The position numbers and the translations under genes were made by a program. The notes under the pieces are model-generated. The model had not been told where the DNA came from, did no database searches, and saw nothing but the letters and a program-made list of their open reading frames with translations. Below, one piece after another: positions 42,266-49,885 of a stretch of DNA of 64,000 nucleotides. Numbering within the stretch: the first letter of the stretch is position 1; each line of letters begins with the position of its first letter. Source of the stretch: Sabulibacter ruber (GTDB taxonomy: Bacteria > Bacteroidota > Bacteroidia > Cytophagales > Hymenobacteraceae); contig NZ_JAFFID010000003.1 of NCBI RefSeq assembly GCF_017355955.1, forward strand, positions 1-64,000, given 5' to 3'.

Positions 42266-44695
42266 ATGGATAGTTTTATTCAAGACTCCAATTACATGAT
42301 CAATGATCTTGGGGTTAAACGCGAAGAGTTTTTCGCGGGCACTATAACCCACATTGATCAGGAAGACAATAGCGTTGTTTTTTTATGTGATAACCGGGTA
42401 GGGCTGCGGGTGGAGGCAGTCTCTAATCATATTTTGCGCTTTAAATTCACTACGGACGGTACTTTCTCCCGGGACTTCTCTTATGCCCTGGCTCCAAATC
42501 GTCCAAAAAATAACACTCGTCTTAAGGTTAAAGCACTCGCTGATCATATTAGACTTACCACAAAGGAATTGATCTGTACGGTTTCCAAGGTAGGTTTGGT
42601 TACAAGAATCCTGGATAAGTCTGGCAATATTTTAAACGAAGACGAGAAAGGTTTCCACTGGGAAGACCACAAAGACTACGGCGGCGACATTGTGAAAATG
42701 AGCAAAACCGTGCAAAAAGACGAGTTCTTCTACGGCCTGGGCGACAAAGCCAACAACATGAACCTGCGGGGCAAGCGCTTTGAAAACTGGGGCTCTGATA
42801 CTTACGGCTACGTGAAAGGCACAGACCCTTTGTACAAGAACATCAACTTCTACATGGGGCTGCACCACCGCCAGGCCTACGGGATCTTTTTTGACAATAC
42901 CTTCCGCAGCTTCTTTGATTTTGGCAGCGAGCGCAAGGAGGCTTCCAGTTTCTGGGCGCAGGGCGGTACCATGGAGTATTACTTCATCTACGGCCCATCT
43001 CTAACCCAAGTGGTGCAGCAATACACCAGACTCACCGGTACGCCAGAATTGCCGCCTCTGTGGTCACTGGGCTACCACCAGTGCAAATGGAGTTATTACC
43101 CAGAATCGGTGGTGAAGAACCTGGCCAAAGGTTTCAGAGACCGCCAGATTCCCTGCGATGCCCTTTACCTAGACATTGACTACATGGAAGGCTTCCGGTG
43201 TTTTACCTGGAGCAAAGACCACTTCCCGGAGCCCAAGCGCATGGTGCAGGAGCTGAAGGAAGACGGCTTTAAAACCGTGGTGATCATTGACCCGGGCATC
43301 AAGATTGACCAAAACTACTGGGTGTACCAGGAAGGCATTGAGAACGATTATTTCTGCCGCCGCGCCGATGGTCCTTTGTACAAAGGCACCGTGTGGCCGG
43401 GCCTCTGCCACTTCCCCGATTTTACCCGCGATGACGTGCGCACCTGGTGGTCTGGCCTGTTTAAGGGCTTGATTCAGGAAACCGGCGTAAAAGGCGTCTG
43501 GAATGATATGAACGAACCGGCCGTGTTTGAGATTGGCACGTTCCCTAATGACGTGCGCCACCACTATGACGGCGAACCGGGGTCGCACCGCAAAGCCCAC
43601 AATATTTACGGCATGCAGATGGCCCGCGCCACGTATGAAGGCGTGAAGAACTTCTCGTACCCAGACCGGCCGTTCACCATTACCCGCTCCGGTTACGCTG
43701 GGGTTCAACGCTACGCCTCCGCCTGGACCGGCGACAACATTGCCTCCTGGGATCACCTGTGGCTGGCCAACATCCAGTGCCAGCGCCTGAGCATCTCCGG
43801 GATGTCGTTTATAGGTTCAGACATTGGTGGGTTCATTGAAACCCCGGACGGCGAACTATACATCCGGTGGCTTCAGTTGGGCATCTTCCATCCATTCTGC
43901 CGCACGCACTCGTCCGGTGACCACGGTGATCAGGAGCCTTGGTCGTTCGGGGAGCCGTACACTTCGCTGGCCCGCAAGTTCATTGAGCTAAGATACCAGC
44001 TTCTCCCCTACATGTACACCACCTTCTGGCAGTACGTGGACCAGGGAACTCCCATGCTTCGTCCGTTAGCCTTCCTGGACCAGAATGATCCGGAGTGCTA
44101 CCACCGCATGGCCGAGTTCTCCCTGGGCGACAACCTGCTGGTGTGCCCTATCACCCAGCAAGGCGTGGAGGGCAGAATTCTGTACCTGCCGCAAGGACAA
44201 TGGTTTAATTTCTGGACCGATGCGCTGGTGCAAGGCAAACGCGAGGTATGGGCTGATGCTCCCCTGGATAAAATCCCGATGTTTGTAAAGGCCGGGGCGG
44301 TAGTGCCCATGTACCCTGTTCAGCAATACGTAGGCGAACTGGCAGTGCCGGAAGTAACCCTGCACGTGTATTACAGCCAGGAAACCTGCGTGAGCGAATT
44401 GTACGAAGATGGTGGCGAAGGCTACGGCTATACAGAGGGCAACTTCCTGCACAAGACATTCACAACTTCTACTACAGAGGGTGCATTCACGCTCACCCAG
44501 GCAAGAGAAGGCTCTGGTCAGGATGCTTACGCCACCTATAAAGTAACTTTGCATGGCTTACCGGCTAACACCGCAAAGATTCTGGTAGACGGTGAAGAAG
44601 TAGCCTTTGAAGCAGATGCTGAGACTAACCTGGTATCGCTTACCGCACCGGCAGCCTTTGCTTCCTTGCAGGTTTATTCTGCAGCCAAGGCATAG
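42266..44695 (+). CDS. GH31 alpha-glucosidase, 809 aa
   Basis: The N-terminal beta-sandwich (about 20-230) precedes a GH31 barrel with nucleophile D414 (GVWNDMNEP) and acid D490 (WTGDNIASWDH), plus DIDYMEGFRCFTW and GSDIGGF. Proximal and distal beta domains follow (about 600-809). There is no signal peptide, so it should be cytoplasmic. It releases glucose from the non-reducing ends of alpha-glucans or maltodextrins, and so complements the secreted amylase and the glycogen enzymes beside it. The length fits the family. It converges on the GT3 synthase gene. Confidence 0.96.
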   Translation: MDSFIQDSNYMINDLGVKREEFFAGTITHIDQEDNSVVFLCDNRVGLRVEAVSNHILRFKFTTDGTFSRDFSYALAPNRPKNNTRLKVKALADHIRLTTKELICTVSKVGLVTRILDKSGNILNEDEKGFHWEDHKDYGGDIVKMSKTVQKDEFFYGLGDKANNMNLRGKRFENWGSDTYGYVKGTDPLYKNINFYMGLHHRQAYGIFFDNTFRSFFDFGSERKEASSFWAQGGTMEYYFIYGPSLTQVVQQYTRLTGTPELPPLWSLGYHQCKWSYYPESVVKNLAKGFRDRQIPCDALYLDIDYMEGFRCFTWSKDHFPEPKRMVQELKEDGFKTVVIIDPGIKIDQNYWVYQEGIENDYFCRRADGPLYKGTVWPGLCHFPDFTRDDVRTWWSGLFKGLIQETGVKGVWNDMNEPAVFEIGTFPNDVRHHYDGEPGSHRKAHNIYGMQMARATYEGVKNFSYPDRPFTITRSGYAGVQRYASAWTGDNIASWDHLWLANIQCQRLSISGMSFIGSDIGGFIETPDGELYIRWLQLGIFHPFCRTHSSGDHGDQEPWSFGEPYTSLARKFIELRYQLLPYMYTTFWQYVDQGTPMLRPLAFLDQNDPECYHRMAEFSLGDNLLVCPITQQGVEGRILYLPQGQWFNFWTDALVQGKREVWADAPLDKIPMFVKAGAVVPMYPVQQYVGELAVPEVTLHVYYSQETCVSELYEDGGEGYGYTEGNFLHKTFTTSTTEGAFTLTQAREGSGQDAYATYKVTLHGLPANTAKILVDGEEVAFEADAETNLVSLTAPAAFASLQVYSAAKA

Positions 44696-44720
44696 GTCAT
44701 AGCAAGACAGAAAAAGGAGC

Positions 44721-44782
44721 AGTCCCGTTTTGGAAGTGTTTTACCAAAAACACCTCCAGAACGGGACTTCTTCTTTTAATAG
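44721..44782. terminator. Bidirectional terminator between GH31 and GT3 genes
   Basis: A long hairpin (44721-44742 with 44746-44768, a few mismatches) contains a whole 36-bp palindrome. It is followed by a T-rich tail on the plus strand, and A-rich DNA precedes it for the minus strand. Confidence 0.8.
44727..44762. repeat. 36-bp palindrome, copy 16
   Basis: Arms GTTTTGGAAGTG and CACCTCCAGAAC lie around TTTTACCAAAAA. The copy is the heart of the terminator stem. Confidence 0.85.
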
Positions 44783-44809
44783 AGTTGTATCAGGAAATAG
44801 CGCAGAAGG

Positions 44810-46606
44810 CTATTCCTGGCTAGTGCTCAGGGCAAGTTGGTACGCCCGCTCATAGTGCACCAGCAGTTTTTTCCAGTCAAACATCTCAGACAAGCCTTCC
44901 ACTTTGTTACGCTGCGTGATGCGCTCTCTGCGGCTCATTTCCACAAAATCAAACATGTGCCGCGCCAATTGTTCTGAGGAAACATCAAAGCTCCGCTCAT
45001 GACGGTCAATTACGTAGATACCTTTGTCGGTGTGTTTTTTGATGTTTTTCTTCACATAATCCCCGAAACCAGACAAGTCACTGGTTACAGCCGGAATACC
45101 ACTGGCCACACATTCCAGCGGTGTATAGCCCCACGGCTCATAGTAGCTCGGGAAGATACCCAGGTGACACCCACGCACAAACTGCCCGTACTCCATCCCG
45201 AACAGCGGGTTGGTAGGCGAGATGAAATCTGGGTGATACACAATCTTCACGCGGTCATCGGCATTATTCACCAGGTTGGAGCCTCTGAGGAAATGCAGGA
45301 TCTCATCTTGCTGGTCATTGACCAGGTTATGCGTGACCACCGGCGGTAATTGGTGCGTTTTCCAGGACTGGATGGTACGGCGGTAGCGCAGCTTCCAGTA
45401 ATCGTCCACAAAGTCATTGAGTTGCGGCAAACGATGATCCTGGCTGGTAGCGGCATCATAGAACAGCTTCTCTCCTATCTGGTCTTTGATGGACTCGCAG
45501 GTATCCTGGATTTCCTCCATCAGGGCTTTGGAGTGCAGCACTCCGGGATTAATGGAGTAGAACGGCCGTTTGGTAATGAAGAACATCACTACCGTCATAT
45601 CACTCTTAGCCTGTTTCAGGCGGTAGTTCAATCGGGCTAAGGCTTCCAGCGTGAGGTCAAATCCTTTATTGCGGTACTCAAACCGGCCTGACGTAAAGAA
45701 GTAGACGGTTTTCTCAAGATCAAACGGGAAGCTCTGGAAGAAATGGCCCATCACAAACCGGTGAATCCGCTTTTTATAGGTAAGGTGCAGGTTCTGGAAC
45801 TCGTGCATGGCAATGAACCGCCGGATGTTGAGTCCATTCGGCAGTACGGTATCCGGTATACGGTCCAGCAGGTAGATACATTCCCGCACGGTGACCTCGC
45901 TCACGGTGGTGAACACGTGCGATCCGTGGGCGGCCGCCCTTTCAATGGAAACCGCCGGTTCAATGTTGAAATGCTGTGCCTCTTTCTGCCAATCCACGGA
46001 GGTGAGCTGGTCATAAAAGTTAGGGTCGTTCATGGCCAGGTACCGGCCCAGCAAAGTAGCGTGCGTAGTGAACACAATCTTCACCGGCACCTGCTCCCTG
46101 CGCAAATCTGGGATTGGGGAACCCACCATCCACTCGTGGAAGTGAGCCACCACCTGGGTTTTACCAGCCAGCAGCGTAATGTAGCGTTTCACCTGCACCC
46201 CGAAGGCCAAAACCTGGTTCAGGAGTTCTTCATTGGAGGTAGGGATTCCATGGTTTTCCCACAGGAAGTATTTGATCTCGCCCAGTTGGCCGTACGCGCT
46301 AAACGGGTTAATCAACACAATACGGGGCCTGCCGGTGACCAGCCAGGTTCCATAATAACATTCTACGCCTAGCGCCCTCAGCTCCAGAACGGCCTGTCCG
46401 TAAACATCTGAATAATCATCTGTGGGCTCAAACTCGTTGGCAGCTTGCTGCGGAAAATAAGGGCCAATAAGACAATATTGGTCACCCCAGTACTCAATCA
46501 TGGCCGGCACTTTGGAGCGGATTACCGTGTAGATTCCACCTACTTGGTTACACGCTTCCCAGGCTATTTCCAGAAGATGCGGAGAAGCAGAAGATATTTG
46601 TTGCAT
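44810..46606 (-). CDS. GT3-family (eukaryotic-type) glycogen synthase, 598 aa
   Basis: The N-terminus LLEIAWEACNQVGGIYTVIRSK is the GT3 signature found in yeast and animal glycogen synthases and absent from E. coli-type GlgA (GT5). Further family segments are HFHEWMVGSPIPDLRREQVPVKIVFTTHATLLGRYLA, YFFTSGRFEYRNKGFDLTLEALARLN and GIFPSYYEPWGYTPLECVASGIPAVTSDLSGFGDYV. GT3 enzymes use UDP-glucose to extend alpha-1,4-glucan chains. Regulatory phosphorylation tails of animals are missing, as in other bacterial GT3 proteins. It completes an alpha-glucan set with glgB and GH31. Confidence 0.95.
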   Translation of the reverse strand: MQQISSASPHLLEIAWEACNQVGGIYTVIRSKVPAMIEYWGDQYCLIGPYFPQQAANEFEPTDDYSDVYGQAVLELRALGVECYYGTWLVTGRPRIVLINPFSAYGQLGEIKYFLWENHGIPTSNEELLNQVLAFGVQVKRYITLLAGKTQVVAHFHEWMVGSPIPDLRREQVPVKIVFTTHATLLGRYLAMNDPNFYDQLTSVDWQKEAQHFNIEPAVSIERAAAHGSHVFTTVSEVTVRECIYLLDRIPDTVLPNGLNIRRFIAMHEFQNLHLTYKKRIHRFVMGHFFQSFPFDLEKTVYFFTSGRFEYRNKGFDLTLEALARLNYRLKQAKSDMTVVMFFITKRPFYSINPGVLHSKALMEEIQDTCESIKDQIGEKLFYDAATSQDHRLPQLNDFVDDYWKLRYRRTIQSWKTHQLPPVVTHNLVNDQQDEILHFLRGSNLVNNADDRVKIVYHPDFISPTNPLFGMEYGQFVRGCHLGIFPSYYEPWGYTPLECVASGIPAVTSDLSGFGDYVKKNIKKHTDKGIYVIDRHERSFDVSSEQLARHMFDFVEMSRRERITQRNKVEGLSEMFDWKKLLVHYERAYQLALSTSQE

Positions 46607-46930
46607 GGGAGGTCATTTTTCAGCTATTTTACTCAAATTCGCCTAAAACGGATATAGAAAAAGCTATTTATTTAAACTTTTTCCTTTTCCATCTTCTCCC
46701 TTCTTTCACTCTCTTCTCTAATTATCTATTACTCAAGTACAAACCAAAATCAATGAAGTACTTTGCTCCTGTCTTTGCAGAAGTAAAACAACAGAACTCT
46801 CTGTTTCCGGACAGAAATCCAGGTTTCAATCCTAAACCAACTAAGACAGTACAGCCAGGTAGGTGAAACCCCTCGCAGAGGAGAGGTCTGTCACTGTTTT
46901 GCACGTTCCCCCATTGCCACCTGACTTGCG
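46607..46930. other. 324-bp intergenic region upstream of the GT3 gene
   Basis: No gene, RNA or palindrome copy is seen. A 60-codon open frame at 46722-46904 has no family features. The GT3 promoter should be near 46610-46680, which is AT-rich. Confidence 0.6.
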
Positions 46931-47128
46931 TCAGATTCTGGAGCTTCTGCTTCTGTATCTGTTCTTGAGGAGTATGTAAATGGCGAAAAGCAATGGTAAC
47001 CCTGTAAGGATGCCACCTAATACCGGGTCTTGGCTTAAGAATCTGCCGGCGGCAAAGCCCGCAAACAGCAGGCCCAGCACAACCAAAATAACTTGCCCAT
47101 CTCTCAGCCGTGTTCTCATAACGTTCAC
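46931..47128 (-). CDS. Small two-helix membrane protein, 65 aa
   Basis: I do not recognise it. Two hydrophobic helices (residues about 13-30, VILVVLGLLFAGFAAGRF, and 35-53, PVLGGILTGLPLLFAIYIL) are linked by a short turn (LSQDP), with a basic start (RTRLRDG) and tail (KNRYRSRSSR), so both ends probably face the cytoplasm. It stands alone on the minus strand, opposite the thioesterase gene. The regular hydrophobic pattern makes it a plausible gene, but there is no family match by eye. Confidence 0.55.
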   Translation of the reverse strand: MNVMRTRLRDGQVILVVLGLLFAGFAAGRFLSQDPVLGGILTGLPLLFAIYILLKNRYRSRSSRI

Positions 47129-47480
47129 TTCAGCTAGTTGACAAATAGTATTTTTCAGCCGTAAGATAAGACATAACCTGTAAGCATTCTAAAGAAAATT
47201 GATTTTTCTGATCAAATTTGCTCTTTCAGCCTCTTTTGCTTACAGATTTAACATAACGTGATTAGGTCACAAACCCAGTAGTTTAAGCCAAAACAAGGCT
47301 CCTGCTGTCAGAAGTGCAGAAACAAAAAGTAGGCAAACAGAAGTATAAGCATGCTTACGGAGGATTTCCTGTCTTCTTAATCGGGTATTTACCTTACCTT
47401 TTCCAAAAAGGCACCGATCTGTAGCTGCCATTAAGAAGGTGCCATTATGATATGAGTAGTCAAACCAAACCTAGTTCTAT
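47129..47480. other. 352-bp divergent intergenic region
   Basis: Nothing definite was found: no gene, no palindrome copy and no TAnnTTTG box at a convincing distance. It separates the small membrane protein and the thioesterase, which are transcribed away from each other. Confidence 0.6.
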
Positions 47481-47912
47481 ATGAGCGTTGTTTATGAAGG
47501 GCATGTGATTTGGGCGCAAGTAGACGCCAACATGCACCTGCGTCATTCTGCCTATGCCGATTTTGCCGCCCAAGCCCGTATCTCTATGCTGGAAACTCTG
47601 GGCTTAGATTTCAAGGTATTCCAACACCTTAAAATGGGTCCAATCCTTTTCCGGGAGGAGTTGCAGTACCTGCGCGAGGTAGGCCTCAATGACACCATCA
47701 AGATTGAATCTGTGCTGACCAAATCCCGGGCCGATGGCTCCCGTTGGTCTATCCGCCATGAGCTGTATCGGGGCGATGGCGTGAAAGCCGCTATTATTCA
47801 GGTAGACGGCGCCTGGATTGACTTGATGAAACGCAAACTAACTGCCCTACCAGAAGACCTCACCCAAAAGTTCATGACTCTGCCCAAAGCTGATGACTTT
47901 GTGCTGGAGTAA
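47481..47912 (+). CDS. Acyl-CoA thioesterase (hotdog fold), 143 aa
   Basis: This is a 4-hydroxybenzoyl-CoA thioesterase-type hotdog protein. The start HVIWAQVDANMHLRHSAYADFAAQARISMLETLGLDF has the D-x-N-x-H-x3-Y-x2-F motif, where the aspartate is the catalytic residue, here D/N-M-H-L-R-H-S-A-Y. A central strand (PILFREELQYLREVGLNDTIKIESVL) and RADGSRWSIRHELYRGDGVKAAIIQVDGAWIDL complete the fold. It hydrolyses acyl-CoA or acyl-ACP thioesters; chain length is unknown. A palindrome starts 8 bp after the stop, followed by a terminator. Confidence 0.9.
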   Translation: MSVVYEGHVIWAQVDANMHLRHSAYADFAAQARISMLETLGLDFKVFQHLKMGPILFREELQYLREVGLNDTIKIESVLTKSRADGSRWSIRHELYRGDGVKAAIIQVDGAWIDLMKRKLTALPEDLTQKFMTLPKADDFVLE

Positions 47913-47920
47913 TCCCTTCG

Positions 47921-47956
47921 TTTTTTAGGGTATTTGGTAAAAAATAGCCAGAAAAC
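47921..47956. repeat. 36-bp palindrome, copy 17
   Basis: It begins 8 bp after the thioesterase stop. Ends are TTTTTTAGGG and CCAGAAAAC, with a TTTGGTAAAA centre. Confidence 0.75.
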
Positions 47957-47957
47957 A

Positions 47958-47992
47958 GAAAGCCTGCCCCTTTGTTGAAAGGGCAGGCTTTC
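47958..47992 (+). terminator. Terminator of the thioesterase gene
   Basis: GAAAGCCTGCCC pairs with GGGCAGGCTTTC around an inner CCTTT/AAAGG stem. It directly follows the palindrome. The T run is weak (TTTC ATTATTTG). Confidence 0.7.
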
Positions 47993-48023
47993 ATTATTTG
48001 TACTCTTTCCTAATTTTAGGGCC

Positions 48024-49613
48024 ATGAAAATACCACTACTTCCCTCCCGCCTGGGTTCCGGAACCGGAACGCCCAAGGTTTTATTAGTATCCCTTATGCT
48101 TGCTACCCAGCTAGGCTTTGCCCAGACCAAAGACCCCGTGGTAGAAGCCATTGTCAAAGAAGCCAACGAGAACTCGCAGTTAGAGCCCTTGGCGCATGAA
48201 CTCATGGATGTCATTGGTCCCCGGCTGGTAGGCTCGCCGCAGATGCAGCAAGCCAACGAGTGGGCCGTAGCCAAATACAAGGGCTGGGGCATTACCGCCC
48301 GAAACGAAAAATGGGGCGAATGGCGCGGTTGGCAAAGAGGCGTTTCCCACATTGACATGGTGCACCCAAGGGTGAAATCACTGGAAGGCATGCAACTGGC
48401 CTGGAGCCCCAGCACCAAAGGCAAAGGCGTTACTGCCGAGACCATCATCCTGCCAGACGTTGCCGATTCCGTAGCGTTCCAGAAGTGGCTACCAACCGCC
48501 AAAGGAAAGTTTGTCCTGATCTCCATGGCCCAGCCTACTGGTCGGCCTGACTATAACTGGCAGGAATTCGGTACCAAAGATTCATTTGAGAAGATGAAGA
48601 AAGAGCGCACCGCCTTAACCGAGGCCTGGCGGGAGCGACTGAGAAAAACCGGCTTCAACAACCGCACCTTACCTGTGGCGCTGGAAAAAGCCGGAGCCGC
48701 CGGAATTGTAATGTCTAACTGGTCATCAGGTTTTGGGGTGAACAAAATCTTCAGCGCTTATACCAAGAAAATCCCCACGGTAGACATCGCCCTGGAAGAT
48801 TACGGCTTGCTGTATCGCCTCACGGAGTCTGGGCAGAAGCCCCGCATCTCAGTTCAGGCTGAGTCAAAGGAGCGTGGCGTTGTGCCTACCTTCAACACCA
48901 TCGCAGAGATAAAAGGCATCCAGAAGCCAGACGAATACGTGATCCTTTCGGCCCACTTTGATTCCTGGGACGGTGGAACCGGCGCTACCGATAACGGAAC
49001 CGGCACCCTGGTGATGATGGAAGCCATGCGCATCCTGAAGAAGATCTACCCTAACCCAAAGCGCACCATCCTGGTAGGTCACTGGGGCAGCGAAGAGCAG
49101 GGGTTGAACGGCTCACGCGCGTTTGTGGAAGATCACCCCGAGATTGTGAAGAATGTGCAGGCCTTGTTTAACCAGGACAACGGCACTGGTCGTGTGGTGA
49201 ACATCTCAGGCCAGGGCTTCCTGCACTCGTATAATTACATAGGTCGGTGGTTATCAAAAGTGCCGCAGGAGATCAGACAGCACATTGAAACCAATTTCCC
49301 GGGTTCTCCCGGCGCCGGCGGTTCTGACTACGCTTCTTTTGTGGCCGCCGGAGCGCCTGCTTTCTCTTTGAGTTCCTTGAGTTGGTCTTACGGCACCTAC
49401 ACCTGGCACACTAACCGCGACACCTATGACAAGATTGTATTTGACGATGTGCGCAGTAACGCCATCTTAACCGCCATTCTTGCTTATATGGCCAGCGAGG
49501 ACCCAGAGCAAACCTCACGGGAGCGGATTGTTCTGCCAGTAGACGCTAAAACGAACCAGCCAGCCACCTGGCCTGCCCCTAAAGGCCCTACCCGCCGAGG
49601 AGGCCTTGATTAA
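48024..49613 (+). CDS. Secreted M28-family metallopeptidase, 529 aa
   Basis: A long signal region ends near residue 34 (LMLATQLGFAQ). A PA-type insert lies around residues 130-260, inside the peptidase fold. The di-zinc site is visible: H311 and D323 (SAHFDSWDGGTGATDNGTG), catalytic E357 with E358 (HWGSEEQGLNGS), and later Asp/His ligands (FNQDNGTGR and TWHTNRDTYDKI). It resembles carboxypeptidase Q-like aminopeptidases and should cleave N-terminal or C-terminal residues from peptides in the periplasm. A later in-frame ATG (48096) would start inside the signal region. Confidence 0.94.
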   Translation: MKIPLLPSRLGSGTGTPKVLLVSLMLATQLGFAQTKDPVVEAIVKEANENSQLEPLAHELMDVIGPRLVGSPQMQQANEWAVAKYKGWGITARNEKWGEWRGWQRGVSHIDMVHPRVKSLEGMQLAWSPSTKGKGVTAETIILPDVADSVAFQKWLPTAKGKFVLISMAQPTGRPDYNWQEFGTKDSFEKMKKERTALTEAWRERLRKTGFNNRTLPVALEKAGAAGIVMSNWSSGFGVNKIFSAYTKKIPTVDIALEDYGLLYRLTESGQKPRISVQAESKERGVVPTFNTIAEIKGIQKPDEYVILSAHFDSWDGGTGATDNGTGTLVMMEAMRILKKIYPNPKRTILVGHWGSEEQGLNGSRAFVEDHPEIVKNVQALFNQDNGTGRVVNISGQGFLHSYNYIGRWLSKVPQEIRQHIETNFPGSPGAGGSDYASFVAAGAPAFSLSSLSWSYGTYTWHTNRDTYDKIVFDDVRSNAILTAILAYMASEDPEQTSRERIVLPVDAKTNQPATWPAPKGPTRRGGLD

Positions 49614-49637
49614 TCAATTACAAGCAAATTACTAGGC

Positions 49638-49673
49638 ATTTTTAGCCTGCTTTCCAGAAAAGCTTGCCAAAAC
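49638..49673. repeat. 36-bp palindrome, copy 18
   Basis: It lies 24 bp after the M28 peptidase stop. Ends are ATTTTTAGCC and TTGCCAAAAC, with a TTTCCAGAAA centre. Confidence 0.8.
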
Positions 49674-49696
49674 ACTCCTGGGTTATCAATCAATTC

Positions 49697-49748
49697 AAAA
49701 GCAAACAGCCTGCTGAAAGTAAGTTCTTTCAACAGACTGTTTGCTTTT
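49697..49748. terminator. Bidirectional terminator between M28 and M1 peptidase genes
   Basis: AAAAGCAAACAG.CTG.TGAAAG pairs with CTTTCA.CAG.CTGTTTGCTTTT (two mismatches). It lies between the two palindromes, each near one gene end. Confidence 0.75.
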
Positions 49749-49829
49749 GCAGGTTTAAGTTGGTCTGTGAACCAGGTCACATAACTCTTACAAGGGAGTT
49801 AGACATTCATTTACAGGTTACAACTATAT

Positions 49830-49865
49830 GGTTTTAACCTCTTTTCCGAAAAACACCTTTAAAAC
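49830..49865. repeat. 36-bp palindrome, copy 19
   Basis: It ends 20 bp from the M1 peptidase stop. Symmetry is high: GGTTTTAACC against CCTTTAAAAC around TTTTCCGAAAAA. Confidence 0.85.
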
Positions 49866-49885
49866 CGATGAAAGGGATAAGAGTC

